This document shows positions 1 through 10,606 of a stretch of DNA of 64,000 nucleotides, piece by piece. Each line of letters begins with the position of its first letter. Within the stretch, counting starts at the first letter, position 1. Under the pieces are notes generated by a model that saw only the letters and a program-made list of their open reading frames with translations, made no database searches and was not told the DNA's origin. Position numbers and translations under genes: made by a program. Location of the stretch: assembly GCF_910592395.1 (NCBI RefSeq), contig NC_088313.1, positions 5,272,501-5,336,500 on the forward strand. The letters are read 5' to 3'. The DNA is from Lineus longissimus (lineage: Eukaryota; Nemertea; Pilidiophora; Heteronemertea; Lineidae).

Positions 1-306
1 AGCCAATTTGACTGAAACTTAATCATTTTCATCACTTTAAACACACCTTATTCTCAATATAAGAATAAGTATATTTGAAATGGAAAATAACATTCAACTG
101 GTATGGTGAGACCACCCATTCGTCTCAAACGGAACTATAACCGCGAGCTGATTGGTTAAATACAGGTGCGGGACCTACAGGCCGGCCCCCTGGCTGCCAT
201 TTCCATTTCGCAAAATTCGATGGCCACCACATAAGGTAGCCTACATTTTCATTTTAACAATCGTACAAGGGAAGAAGAAACAAAATGATTGGGACATGAA
301 GAGAAA
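1..306. other. Partial spacer downstream of copy 1
   Basis: This is the gene-proximal 3' part of a spacer, cut by the window edge. It is AT-rich at the left and contains ATTGG (CCAAT on the minus strand) at 151-155. It has a private T at 66 where other units have G. No gene is seen. The T5 terminator of copy 1 lies at its right end. Confidence 0.9.
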
Positions 307-308
307 AA
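304..308 (-). terminator. Pol III T5 terminator of copy 1
   Basis: Five A on the plus strand read as TTTTT on the minus strand directly after the helix I 3' strand. RNA polymerase III stops at runs of four or more T, so the mature 3' end should carry about two U. The same run follows every copy, beginning two bases inside the annotated 3' end. Confidence 0.9.
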
Positions 309-426
309 GTCTACAACACGCGGTATTCCGAGGCGGTCACCCATCCACGTACTAACCACGCTCGACGTTGCTTGGCTTCGGTGATCGGACGAGAACCGGT
401 GTTTTCAACGTGATATGGTCGTAGAC
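307..426 (-). rRNA. 5S rRNA: 5S rRNA, copy 1 (reference copy)
   Basis: The minus strand begins GTCTACGACC and ends GTTGTAGACTT, giving 120 nt. Nt 1-9 pair fully with nt 110-118 (helix I, one G-U). Nt 14-21 pair with 57-65 (helix II, one bulge). Nt 28-32 pair with 45-48 and 51, leaving the A49-A50 bulge typical of helix III. Nt 67-72 pair with 103-108 (helix V). The RNA is part of the large ribosomal subunit and is made by RNA polymerase III from an internal promoter. The gene-to-gene period to copy 2 is 1,014 bp. Confidence 0.97.
330..377 (-). promoter_or_regulatory. Internal control region of copy 1 (A box, IE, C box)
   Basis: Using Xenopus 5S numbering, the A box is nt 50-64 (363-377), the intermediate element nt 67-72 (355-360) and the C box nt 80-97 (330-347). 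The C box reads TGGATGGGTGACCGCCTC, very close to the vertebrate form. In animals TFIIIA binds this region and recruits TFIIIC and TFIIIB. None of the four gene variants in the window falls inside these boxes. Confidence 0.85.
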
Positions 427-451
427 ATTAGAGGCGGCGATGCGTAGGTTA

Positions 452-457
452 CTTATA
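452..457 (-). promoter_or_regulatory. TATA-like box upstream of copy 1
   Basis: The minus strand reads TATAAG at -31 to -26 relative to the first base of the gene (426). TATA-like elements near -30 assist TFIIIB placement at 5S genes in several invertebrates. I saw no change in this motif in any copy, but the spacers are also highly uniform, so this is weak evidence for selection. Confidence 0.65.
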
Positions 458-571
458 ATATCACTGCGCCTACTATAATGCGTCATATTTTGTGGTCAGA
501 GGCATTATGTATGCCTACGTCACAGCTTCGTCGCATTACAGATGTGGTTGGGGCGCCCATTACACGACGGA

Positions 572-585
572 GTCTACGCGTAGAC
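572..585. repeat. 14-bp palindrome echoing the 5S gene start
   Basis: GTCTACGCGTAGAC is a perfect palindrome. Each arm is identical to the first seven bases of the 5S gene (GTCTACG), about 150 bp upstream of the gene start. It is present in all units checked. It may be a relic of a 5S fragment or a coincidence. Confidence 0.7.
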
Positions 586-730
586 ATACAGTTCACGCAG
601 GCTCGCACTGAAACAGAAACGGACGCACATTCAAGAACTGCACGCAGACCAACATCGGAAGAAGAGAGTGCCGACTGGACATCAAAGACGCCAACGGTTG
701 GCAAGGTGTCTCATCACTAGGAACGCAGCG

Positions 731-827
731 TGACGTCACGAGCTCTGACGTCACGAGCAGACTACTCCGAGGCTCCCTGACGTCATGAGAGACGCCAGCG
801 CCATCTCCCGAATCAGGACTGACGTCA
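731..827. promoter_or_regulatory. Cluster of four CRE-like TGACGTCA palindromes
   Basis: TGACGTCA occurs at 731-738, 746-753, 778-785 and 820-827. This octamer is the classic CREB/ATF recognition site. Four exact copies in 97 bp is far above chance. The cluster is repeated in every unit, with the second site broken in the units of copies 33 and 40 and the fourth broken by the insertion after copy 62. Function is inferred only. Confidence 0.6.
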
Positions 828-872
828 CTAGCAGCAACTTCCACGCCGGTCTGAACTCAAAAAGCGTCCTAG

Positions 873-878
873 TATAAA
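873..878 (+). promoter_or_regulatory. Plus-strand TATAAA after the CRE cluster
   Basis: TATAAA lies 46 bp to the right of the last CRE-like site and is followed by GGGCGGGG (GC-box-like) at 911-918. The arrangement resembles an RNA polymerase II promoter reading antisense to the 5S genes. No transcript can be shown from sequence. Confidence 0.35.
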
Positions 879-913
879 CGCTTGGAAGCCAGTAGGCCTG
901 CGCAGTGTTGGGC

Positions 914-936
914 GGGGGGGGGAGAGAGGGGAGGGA
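914..936 (+). repeat. Variable G run in a purine tract
   Basis: Here the G run is 9 long and is followed by AGAGAGGGGAGGGA. The run ranges from 7 (copies 8 and 21 units, 8037-8043 and 21259-21265) to 18 (10071-10088) and 20 (63186-63205). It explains most of the difference in unit length. The GA part also varies: it is one GA shorter in the spacers after copies 11, 18, 20, 46 and 59. Confidence 0.9.
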
Positions 937-1320
937 TGATTTTCGACGGGCTTTAACCCGCGAATCACCTTTTTGACCGCAACGGTTAATTTGAGCCCCA
1001 AAACCACACAAGCAAGCCAATTTGACTGAAACTTAATCATTTTCATCACTTTAAACACACCTTATTCTCAATATAAGAAGAAGTATATTTGAAATGGAAA
1101 ATAACATTCAACTGGTATGGTGAGACCACCCATTCGTCTCAAACGGAACTATAACCGCGAGCTGATTGGTTAAATACAGGTGCGGGACCTACAGGCCGGC
1201 CCCCTGGCTGCCATTTCCATTTCGCAAAATTCGATGGCCACCACATAAGGTAGCCTACATTTTCATTTTAACAATCGTACAAGGGAAGAAGAAACAAAAT
1301 GATTGGGACATGAAGAGAAA

Positions 1321-1440
1321 AAGTCTACAACACGCGGTATTCCGAGGCGGTCACCCATCCACGTACTAACCACGCTCGACGTTGCTTGGCTTCGGTGATC
1401 GGACGAGAACCGGTGTTTTCAACGTGATATGGTCGTAGAC
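1321..1440 (-). rRNA. 5S rRNA: 5S rRNA, copy 2
   Basis: Gene matches copy 1. The upstream spacer lacks two bases (CA) near 1536. Period to next copy 1,018 bp. Confidence 0.96.
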
Positions 1441-2338
1441 ATTAGAGGCGGCGATGCGTAGGTTACTTATAATATCACTGCGCCTACTATAATGCGTCAT
1501 ATTTTGTGGTCAGAGGCATTATGTATGCCTACGTCAGCTTCGTCGCATTACAGATGTGGTTGGGGCGCCCATTACACGACGGAGTCTACGCGTAGACATA
1601 CAGTTCACGCAGGCTCGCACTGAAACAGAAACGGACGCACATTCAAGAACTGCACGCAGACCAACATCGGAAGAAGAGAGTGCCGACTGGACATCAAAGA
1701 CGCCAACGGTTGGCAAGGTGTCTCATCACTAGGAACGCAGCGTGACGTCACGAGCTCTGACGTCACGAGCAGACTACTCCGAGGCTCCCTGACGTCATGA
1801 GAGACGCCAGCGCCATCTCCCGAATCAGGACTGACGTCACTAGCAGCAACTTCCACGCCGGTCTGAACTCAAAAAGCGTCCTAGTATAAACGCTTGGAAG
1901 CCAGTAGGCCTGCGCAGTGTTGGGCGGGGGGGGGGGGGAGAGAGAGGGGGGGGATGATTTTCGACGGGCTTTAACCCGCGAATCACCTTTTTGACCGCAA
2001 CGGTTAATTTGAGCCCCAAAACCACACAAGCAAGCCAATTTGACTGAAACTTAATCATTTTCATCACTTTAAACACACCTTATTCTCAATATAAGAAGAA
2101 GTATATTTGAAATGGAAAATAACATTCAACTGGTATGGTGAGACCACCCATTCGTCTCAAACGGAACTATAACCGCGAGCTGATTGGTTAAATACAGGTG
2201 CGGGACCTACAGGCCGGCCCCCTGGCTGCCATTTCCATTTCGCAAAATTCGATGGCCACCACATAAGGTAGCCTACATTTTCATTTTAACAATCGTACAA
2301 GGGAAGAAGAAACAAAATGATTGGGACATGAAGAGAAA

Positions 2339-2458
2339 AAGTCTACAACACGCGGTATTCCGAGGCGGTCACCCATCCACGTACTAACCACGCTCGACGT
2401 TGCTTGGCTTCGGTGATCGGACGAGAACCGGTGTTTTCAACGTGATATGGTCGTAGAC
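2339..2458 (-). rRNA. 5S rRNA: 5S rRNA, copy 3
   Basis: Gene matches copy 1. The upstream spacer has an A at 2700 shared only with the next unit, and a private A at 2987. Period 1,018 bp. Confidence 0.96.
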
Positions 2459-2699
2459 ATTAGAGGCGGCGATGCGTAGGTTACTTATAATATCACTGCG
2501 CCTACTATAATGCGTCATATTTTGTGGTCAGAGGCATTATGTATGCCTACGTCACAGCTTCGTCGCATTACAGATGTGGTTGGGGCGCCCATTACACGAC
2601 GGAGTCTACGCGTAGACATACAGTTCACGCAGGCTCGCACTGAAACAGAAACGGACGCACATTCAAGAACTGCACGCAGACCAACATCGGAAGAAGAGA

Positions 2700-3718
2700 A
2701 TGCCGACTGGACATCAAAGACGCCAACGGTTGGCAAGGTGTCTCATCACTAGGAACGCAGCGTGACGTCACGAGCTCTGACGTCACGAGCAGACTACTCC
2801 GAGGCTCCCTGACGTCATGAGAGACGCCAGCGCCATCTCCCGAATCAGGACTGACGTCACTAGCAGCAACTTCCACGCCGGTCTGAACTCAAAAAGCGTC
2901 CTAGTATAAACGCTTGGAAGCCAGTAGGCCTGCGCAGTGTTGGGCAGGGGGGGGGGGGAGAGAGGGGAGGGATGATTTTCGACGGGATTTAACCCGCGAA
3001 TCACCTTTTTGACCGCAACGGTTAATTTGAGCCCCAAAACCACACAAGCAAGCCAATTTGACTGAAACTTAATCATTTTCATCACTTTAAACACACCTTA
3101 TTCTCAATATAAGAAGAAGTATATTTGAAATGGAAAATAACATTCAACTGGTATGGTGAGACCACCCATTCGTCTCAAACGGAACTATAACCGCGAGCTG
3201 ATTGGTTAAATACAGGTGCGGGACCTACAGGCCGGCCCCCTGGCTGCCATTTCCATTTCGCAAAATTCGATGGCCACCACATAAGGTAGCCTACATTTTC
3301 ATTTTAACAATCGTACAAGGGAAGAAGAAACAAAATGATTGGGACATGAAGAGAAAAAGTCTACAACACGCGGTATTCCGAGGCGGTCACCCATCCACGT
3401 ACTAACCACGCTCGACGTTGCTTGGCTTCGGTGATCGGACGAGAACCGGTGTTTTCAACGTGATATGGTCGTAGACATTAGAGGCGGCGATGCGTAGGTT
3501 ACTTATAATATCACTGCGCCTACTATAATGCGTCATATTTTGTGGTCAGAGGCATTATGTATGCCTACGTCACAGCTTCGTCGCATTACAGATGTGGTTG
3601 GGGCGCCCATTACACGACGGAGTCTACGCGTAGACATACAGTTCACGCAGGCTCGCACTGAAACAGAAACGGACGCACATTCAAGAACTGCACGCAGACC
3701 AACATCGGAAGAAGAGAA
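2700..3718. repeat. Adjacent unit pair sharing a rare marker (copies 3 and 4)
   Basis: The same G to A change is at 2700 and 3718, 1,018 bp apart, and in no other unit seen. This fits a one-unit duplication or local conversion. Confidence 0.7.
3357..3476 (-). rRNA. 5S rRNA: 5S rRNA, copy 4
   Basis: Gene matches copy 1. The upstream spacer has the A marker at 3718 shared with the previous unit. Period 1,020 bp. Confidence 0.96.
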
Positions 3719-4376
3719 TGCCGACTGGACATCAAAGACGCCAACGGTTGGCAAGGTGTCTCATCACTAGGAACGCAGCGTGACGTCACGAGCTCTGACG
3801 TCACGAGCAGACTACTCCGAGGCTCCCTGACGTCATGAGAGACGCCAGCGCCATCTCCCGAATCAGGACTGACGTCACTAGCAGCAACTTCCACGCCGGT
3901 CTGAACTCAAAAAGCGTCCTAGTATAAACGCTTGGAAGCCAGTAGGCCTGCGCAGTGTTGGGCGGGGGGGGGGGGGGGAGAGAGGGGAGGGATGATTTTC
4001 GACGGGCTTTAACCCGCGAATCACCTTTTTGACCGCAACGGTTAATTTGAGCCCCAAAACCACACAAGCAAGCCAATTTGACTGAAACTTAATCATTTTC
4101 ATCACTTTAAACACACCTTATTCTCAATATAAGAAGAAGTATATTTGAAATGGAAAATAACATTCAACTGGTATGGTGAGACCACCCATTCGTCTCAAAC
4201 GGAACTATAACCGCGAGCTGATTGGTTAAATACAGGTGCGGGACCTACAGGCCGGCCCCCTGGCTGCCATTTCCATTTCGCAAAATTCGATGGCCACCAC
4301 ATAAGGTAGCCTACATTTTCATTTTAACAATCGTACAAGGGAAGAAGAAACAAAATGATTGGGACATGAAGAGAAA

Positions 4377-4496
4377 AAGTCTACAACACGCGGTATTCCG
4401 AGGCGGTCACCCATCCACGTACTAACCACGCTCGACGTTGCTTGGCTTCGGTGATCGGACGAGAACCGGTGTTTTCAACGTGATATGGTCGTAGAC
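4377..4496 (-). rRNA. 5S rRNA: 5S rRNA, copy 5
   Basis: Gene matches copy 1. The upstream spacer has a private T at 4743 and one extra A near 5157. Period 1,020 bp. Confidence 0.96.
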
Positions 4497-5396
4497 ATTA
4501 GAGGCGGCGATGCGTAGGTTACTTATAATATCACTGCGCCTACTATAATGCGTCATATTTTGTGGTCAGAGGCATTATGTATGCCTACGTCACAGCTTCG
4601 TCGCATTACAGATGTGGTTGGGGCGCCCATTACACGACGGAGTCTACGCGTAGACATACAGTTCACGCAGGCTCGCACTGAAACAGAAACGGACGCACAT
4701 TCAAGAACTGCACGCAGACCAACATCGGAAGAAGAGAGTGCCTACTGGACATCAAAGACGCCAACGGTTGGCAAGGTGTCTCATCACTAGGAACGCAGCG
4801 TGACGTCACGAGCTCTGACGTCACGAGCAGACTACTCCGAGGCTCCCTGACGTCATGAGAGACGCCAGCGCCATCTCCCGAATCAGGACTGACGTCACTA
4901 GCAGCAACTTCCACGCCGGTCTGAACTCAAAAAGCGTCCTAGTATAAACGCTTGGAAGCCAGTAGGCCTGCGCAGTGTTGGGCGGGGGGGGGGGGGGAGA
5001 GAGGGGAGGGATGATTTTCGACGGGCTTTAACCCGCGAATCACCTTTTTGACCGCAACGGTTAATTTGAGCCCCAAAACCACACAAGCAAGCCAATTTGA
5101 CTGAAACTTAATCATTTTCATCACTTTAAACACACCTTATTCTCAATATAAGAAGAAAGTATATTTGAAATGGAAAATAACATTCAACTGGTATGGTGAG
5201 ACCACCCATTCGTCTCAAACGGAACTATAACCGCGAGCTGATTGGTTAAATACAGGTGCGGGACCTACAGGCCGGCCCCCTGGCTGCCATTTCCATTTCG
5301 CAAAATTCGATGGCCACCACATAAGGTAGCCTACATTTTCATTTTAACAATCGTACAAGGGAAGAAGAAACAAAATGATTGGGACATGAAGAGAAA

Positions 5397-5516
5397 AAGT
5401 CTACAACACGCGGTATTCCGAGGCGGTCACCCATCCACGTACTAACCACGCTCGACGTTGCTTGGCTTCGGTGATCGGACGAGAACCAGTGTTTTCAACG
5501 TGATATGGTCGTAGAC
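5397..5516 (-). rRNA. 5S rRNA: 5S rRNA, copy 6 (C29U variant)
   Basis: A plus-strand G to A change at 5488 gives C29U in the RNA. C29 pairs with G48 in helix III, so the change leaves a U-G wobble and is probably tolerated. The base is outside the internal promoter boxes. Period 1,015 bp. Confidence 0.95.
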
Positions 5517-6411
5517 ATTAGAGGCGGCGATGCGTAGGTTACTTATAATATCACTGCGCCTACTATAATGCGTCATATTTTGTGGTCAGAGGCATTATGT
5601 ATGCCTACGTCACAGCTTCGTCGCATTACAGATGTGGTTGGGGCGCCCATTACACGACGGAGTCTACGCGTAGACATACAGTTCACGCAGGCTCGCACTG
5701 AAACAGAAACGGACGCACATTCAAGAACTGCACGCAGACCAACATCGGAAGAAGAGAGTGCCGACTGGACATCAAAGACGCCAACGGTTGGCAAGGTGTC
5801 TCATCACTAGGAACGCAGCGTGACGTCACGAGCTCTGACGTCACGAGCAGACTACTCCGAGGCTCCCTGACGTCATGAGAGACGCCAGCGCCATCTCCCG
5901 AATCAGGACTGACGTCACTAGCAGCAACTTCCACGCCGGTCTGAACTCAAAAAGCGTCCTAGTATAAACGCTTGGAAGCCAGTAGGCCTGCGCAGTGTTG
6001 GGCAGGGGGGGGGAGAGAGGGGAGGGATGATTTTCGACGGGCTTTAACCCGCGAATCACCTTTTTGACCGCAACGGTTAATTTGAGCCCCAAAACCACAC
6101 AAGCAAGCCAATTTGACTGAAACTTAATCATTTTCATCACTTTAAACACACCTTATTCTCAATATAAGAAGAAGTATATTTGAAATGGAAAATAACATTC
6201 AACTGGTATGGTGAGACCACCCATTCGTCTCAAACGGAACTATAACCGCGAGCTGATTGGTTAAATACAGGTGCGGGACCTACAGGCCGGCCCCCTGGCT
6301 GCCATTTCCATTTCGCAAAATTCGATGGCCACCACATAAGGTAGCCTACATTTTCATTTTAACAATCGTACAAGGGAAGAAGAAACAAAATGATTGGGAC
6401 ATGAAGAGAAA

Positions 6412-6531
6412 AAGTCTACAACACGCGGTATTCCGAGGCGGTCACCCATCCACGTACTAACCACGCTCGACGTTGCTTGGCTTCGGTGATCGGACGAGAA
6501 CCGGTGTTTTCAACGTGATATGGTCGTAGAC
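6412..6531 (-). rRNA. 5S rRNA: 5S rRNA, copy 7
   Basis: Gene matches copy 1. Upstream spacer has a private G at 7213. Period 1,018 bp. Confidence 0.96.
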
Positions 6532-7429
6532 ATTAGAGGCGGCGATGCGTAGGTTACTTATAATATCACTGCGCCTACTATAATGCGTCATATTTTGTGG
6601 TCAGAGGCATTATGTATGCCTACGTCACAGCTTCGTCGCATTACAGATGTGGTTGGGGCGCCCATTACACGACGGAGTCTACGCGTAGACATACAGTTCA
6701 CGCAGGCTCGCACTGAAACAGAAACGGACGCACATTCAAGAACTGCACGCAGACCAACATCGGAAGAAGAGAGTGCCGACTGGACATCAAAGACGCCAAC
6801 GGTTGGCAAGGTGTCTCATCACTAGGAACGCAGCGTGACGTCACGAGCTCTGACGTCACGAGCAGACTACTCCGAGGCTCCCTGACGTCATGAGAGACGC
6901 CAGCGCCATCTCCCGAATCAGGACTGACGTCACTAGCAGCAACTTCCACGCCGGTCTGAACTCAAAAAGCGTCCTAGTATAAACGCTTGGAAGCCAGTAG
7001 GCCTGCGCAGTGTTGGGCGGGGGGGGGGGGGAGAGAGGGGAGGGATGATTTTCGACGGGCTTTAACCCGCGAATCACCTTTTTGACCGCAACGGTTAATT
7101 TGAGCCCCAAAACCACACAAGCAAGCCAATTTGACTGAAACTTAATCATTTTCATCACTTTAAACACACCTTATTCTCAATATAAGAAGAAGTATATTTG
7201 AAATGGAAAATAGCATTCAACTGGTATGGTGAGACCACCCATTCGTCTCAAACGGAACTATAACCGCGAGCTGATTGGTTAAATACAGGTGCGGGACCTA
7301 CAGGCCGGCCCCCTGGCTGCCATTTCCATTTCGCAAAATTCGATGGCCACCACATAAGGTAGCCTACATTTTCATTTTAACAATCGTACAAGGGAAGAAG
7401 AAACAAAATGATTGGGACATGAAGAGAAA

Positions 7430-7549
7430 AAGTCTACAACACGCGGTATTCCGAGGCGGTCACCCATCCACGTACTAACCACGCTCGACGTTGCTTGGCT
7501 TCGGTGATCGGACGAGAACCGGTGTTTTCAACGTGATATGGTCGTAGAC
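7430..7549 (-). rRNA. 5S rRNA: 5S rRNA, copy 8
   Basis: Gene matches copy 1. Upstream spacer has a private T at 7835 and a minimal G run of 7. Period 1,012 bp. Confidence 0.96.
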
Positions 7550-8441
7550 ATTAGAGGCGGCGATGCGTAGGTTACTTATAATATCACTGCGCCTACTATA
7601 ATGCGTCATATTTTGTGGTCAGAGGCATTATGTATGCCTACGTCACAGCTTCGTCGCATTACAGATGTGGTTGGGGCGCCCATTACACGACGGAGTCTAC
7701 GCGTAGACATACAGTTCACGCAGGCTCGCACTGAAACAGAAACGGACGCACATTCAAGAACTGCACGCAGACCAACATCGGAAGAAGAGAGTGCCGACTG
7801 GACATCAAAGACGCCAACGGTTGGCAAGGTGTCTTATCACTAGGAACGCAGCGTGACGTCACGAGCTCTGACGTCACGAGCAGACTACTCCGAGGCTCCC
7901 TGACGTCATGAGAGACGCCAGCGCCATCTCCCGAATCAGGACTGACGTCACTAGCAGCAACTTCCACGCCGGTCTGAACTCAAAAAGCGTCCTAGTATAA
8001 ACGCTTGGAAGCCAGTAGGCCTGCGCAGTGTTGGGCGGGGGGGAGAGAGGGGAGGGATGATTTTCGACGGGCTTTAACCCGCGAATCACCTTTTTGACCG
8101 CAACGGTTAATTTGAGCCCCAAAACCACACAAGCAAGCCAATTTGACTGAAACTTAATCATTTTCATCACTTTAAACACACCTTATTCTCAATATAAGAA
8201 GAAGTATATTTGAAATGGAAAATAACATTCAACTGGTATGGTGAGACCACCCATTCGTCTCAAACGGAACTATAACCGCGAGCTGATTGGTTAAATACAG
8301 GTGCGGGACCTACAGGCCGGCCCCCTGGCTGCCATTTCCATTTCGCAAAATTCGATGGCCACCACATAAGGTAGCCTACATTTTCATTTTAACAATCGTA
8401 CAAGGGAAGAAGAAACAAAATGATTGGGACATGAAGAGAAA

Positions 8442-8561
8442 AAGTCTACAACACGCGGTATTCCGAGGCGGTCACCCATCCACGTACTAACCACGCTCGA
8501 CGTTGCTTGGCTTCGGTGATCGGACGAGAAGCGGTGTTTTCAACGTGATATGGTCGTAGAC
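8442..8561 (-). rRNA. 5S rRNA: 5S rRNA, copy 9 (G31C variant)
   Basis: A plus-strand C to G change at 8531 gives G31C in the RNA. G31 pairs with C46 in helix III, so the change creates a C-C mismatch in the middle of a short helix. No compensating change at nt 46 was seen. It could be a defective copy. Period 1,022 bp. Confidence 0.94.
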
Positions 8562-9463
8562 ATTAGAGGCGGCGATGCGTAGGTTACTTATAATATCACT
8601 GCGCCTACTATAATGCGTCATATTTTGTGGTCAGAGGCATTATGTATGCCTACGTCACAGCTTCGTCGCATTACAGATGTGGTTGGGGCGCCCATTACAC
8701 GACGGAGTCTACGCGTAGACATACAGTTCACGCAGGCTCGCACTGAAACAGAAACGGACGCACATTCAAGAACTGCACGCAGACCAACATCGGAAGAAGA
8801 GAGTGCCGACTGGACATCAAAGACGCCAACGGTTGGCAAGGTGTCTCATCACTAGGAACGCAGCGTGACGTCACGAGCTCTGACGTCACGAGCAGACTAC
8901 TCCGAGGCTCCCTGACGTCATGAGAGACGCCAGCGCCATCTCCCGAATCAGGACTGACGTCACTAGCAGCAACTTCCACGCCGGTCTGAACTCAAAAAGC
9001 GTCCTAGTATAAACGCTTGGAAGCCAGTAGGCCTGCGCAGTGTTGGGCGGGGGGGGGGGGGGGGGAGAGAGGGGAGGGATGATTTTCGACGGGCTTTAAC
9101 CCGCGAATCACCTTTTTGACCGCAACGGTTAATTTGAGCCCCAAAACCACACAAGCAAGCCAATTTGACTGAAACTTAATCATTTTCATCACTTTAAACA
9201 CACCTTATTCTCAATATAAGAAGAAGTATATTTGAAATGGAAAATAACATTCAACTGGTATGGTGAGACCACCCATTCGTCTCAAACGGAACTATAACCG
9301 CGAGCTGATTGGTTAAATACAGGTGCGGGACCTACAGGCCGGCCCCCTGGCTGCCATTTCCATTTCGCAAAATTCGATGGCCACCACATAAGGTAGCCTA
9401 CATTTTCATTTTAACAATCGTACAAGGGAAGAAGAAACAAAATGATTGGGACATGAAGAGAAA

Positions 9464-9583
9464 AAGTCTACAACACGCGGTATTCCGAGGCGGTCACCCA
9501 TCCACGTACTAACCACGCTCGACGTTGCTTGGCTTCGGTGATCGGACGAGAACCGGTGTTTTCAACGTGATATGGTCGTAGAC
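9464..9583 (-). rRNA. 5S rRNA: 5S rRNA, copy 10
   Basis: Gene matches copy 1. Upstream spacer has an 18-base G run at 10071-10088. Period 1,023 bp, the longest normal unit. Confidence 0.96.
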
Positions 9584-10486
9584 ATTAGAGGCGGCGATGC
9601 GTAGGTTACTTATAATATCACTGCGCCTACTATAATGCGTCATATTTTGTGGTCAGAGGCATTATGTATGCCTACGTCACAGCTTCGTCGCATTACAGAT
9701 GTGGTTGGGGCGCCCATTACACGACGGAGTCTACGCGTAGACATACAGTTCACGCAGGCTCGCACTGAAACAGAAACGGACGCACATTCAAGAACTGCAC
9801 GCAGACCAACATCGGAAGAAGAGAGTGCCGACTGGACATCAAAGACGCCAACGGTTGGCAAGGTGTCTCATCACTAGGAACGCAGCGTGACGTCACGAGC
9901 TCTGACGTCACGAGCAGACTACTCCGAGGCTCCCTGACGTCATGAGAGACGCCAGCGCCATCTCCCGAATCAGGACTGACGTCACTAGCAGCAACTTCCA
10001 CGCCGGTCTGAACTCAAAAAGCGTCCTAGTATAAACGCTTGGAAGCCAGTAGGCCTGCGCAGTGTTGGGCGGGGGGGGGGGGGGGGGGAGAGAGGGGAGG
10101 GATGATTTTCGACGGGCTTTAACCCGCGAATCACCTTTTTGACCGCAACGGTTAATTTGAGCCCCAAAACCACACAAGCAAGCCAATTTGACTGAAACTT
10201 AATCATTTTCATCACTTTAAACACACCTTATTCTCAATATAAGAAGAAGTATATTTGAAATGGAAAATAACATTCAACTGGTATGGTGAGACCACCCATT
10301 CGTCTCAAACGGAACTATAACCGCGAGCTGATTGGTTAAATACAGGTGCGGGACCTACAGGCCGGCCCCCTGGCTGCCATTTCCATTTCGCAAAATTCGA
10401 TGGCCACCACATAAGGTAGCCTACATTTTCATTTTAACAATCGTACAAGGGAAGAAGAAACAAAATGATTGGGACATGAAGAGAAA

Positions 10487-10606
10487 AAGTCTACAACACG
10501 CGGTATTCCGAGGCGGTCACCCATCCACGTACTAACCACGCTCGACGTTGCTTGGCTTCGGTGATCGGACGAGAACCGGTGTTTTCAACGTGATATGGTC
10601 GTAGAC
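10487..10606 (-). rRNA. 5S rRNA: 5S rRNA, copy 11
   Basis: Gene matches copy 1. Upstream purine tract is one GA shorter. Period 1,015 bp. Confidence 0.96.

Larger units (their letters stand above)
427..1320. other. Reference intergenic spacer (copy 1 to copy 2), 894 bp
   Basis: This spacer is described once for all units. Left to right it holds the TATA-like box (452-457), an inverted repeat AGGCAT/ATGCCT (500-516), a 14-bp palindrome (572-585), an inverted repeat GCCAAC/GTTGGC (690-702), four TGACGTCA motifs (731-827), TATAAA (873-878), a G run in a purine tract (914-936), a small hairpin CGGG/CCCG near 950-961, and AT-richer sequence down to the next gene. No coding gene, tRNA or snRNA was recognised. 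Confidence 0.85.

Noticed and set aside
200-300. snRNA or SL RNA gene with an Sm-like AATTTTG on the minus strand near 215-221
   Set aside because: The site is followed by C rather than the consensus purines, and no U1, U2, U4, U5, U6 or known leader sequence is present.
152-355. Plus-strand 67-codon open frame repeated in all units
   Set aside because: It overlaps the 5S gene and its terminator antisense. Its conservation is explained by homogenisation and the RNA gene, and its sequence has no recognisable domain.
478-720. Plus-strand 80-codon open frame in the spacer
   Set aside because: It is low in information, interrupted by the two-base loss near 1536 in unit 2, and has a minus-strand open frame over the same bases. 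No domain recognised.
940-970. tRNA T-arm or tRNA-derived SINE at the CGGG/CCCG hairpin
   Set aside because: The loop does not match the B-box pattern, and no A box or acceptor stem could be placed.
593-1058. Minus-strand open frames of 76-104 codons in the spacer
   Set aside because: Their reading frame changes from unit to unit with the length of the G run, so their ends differ between units (for example 65 versus 102 codons). A real protein would not tolerate this.
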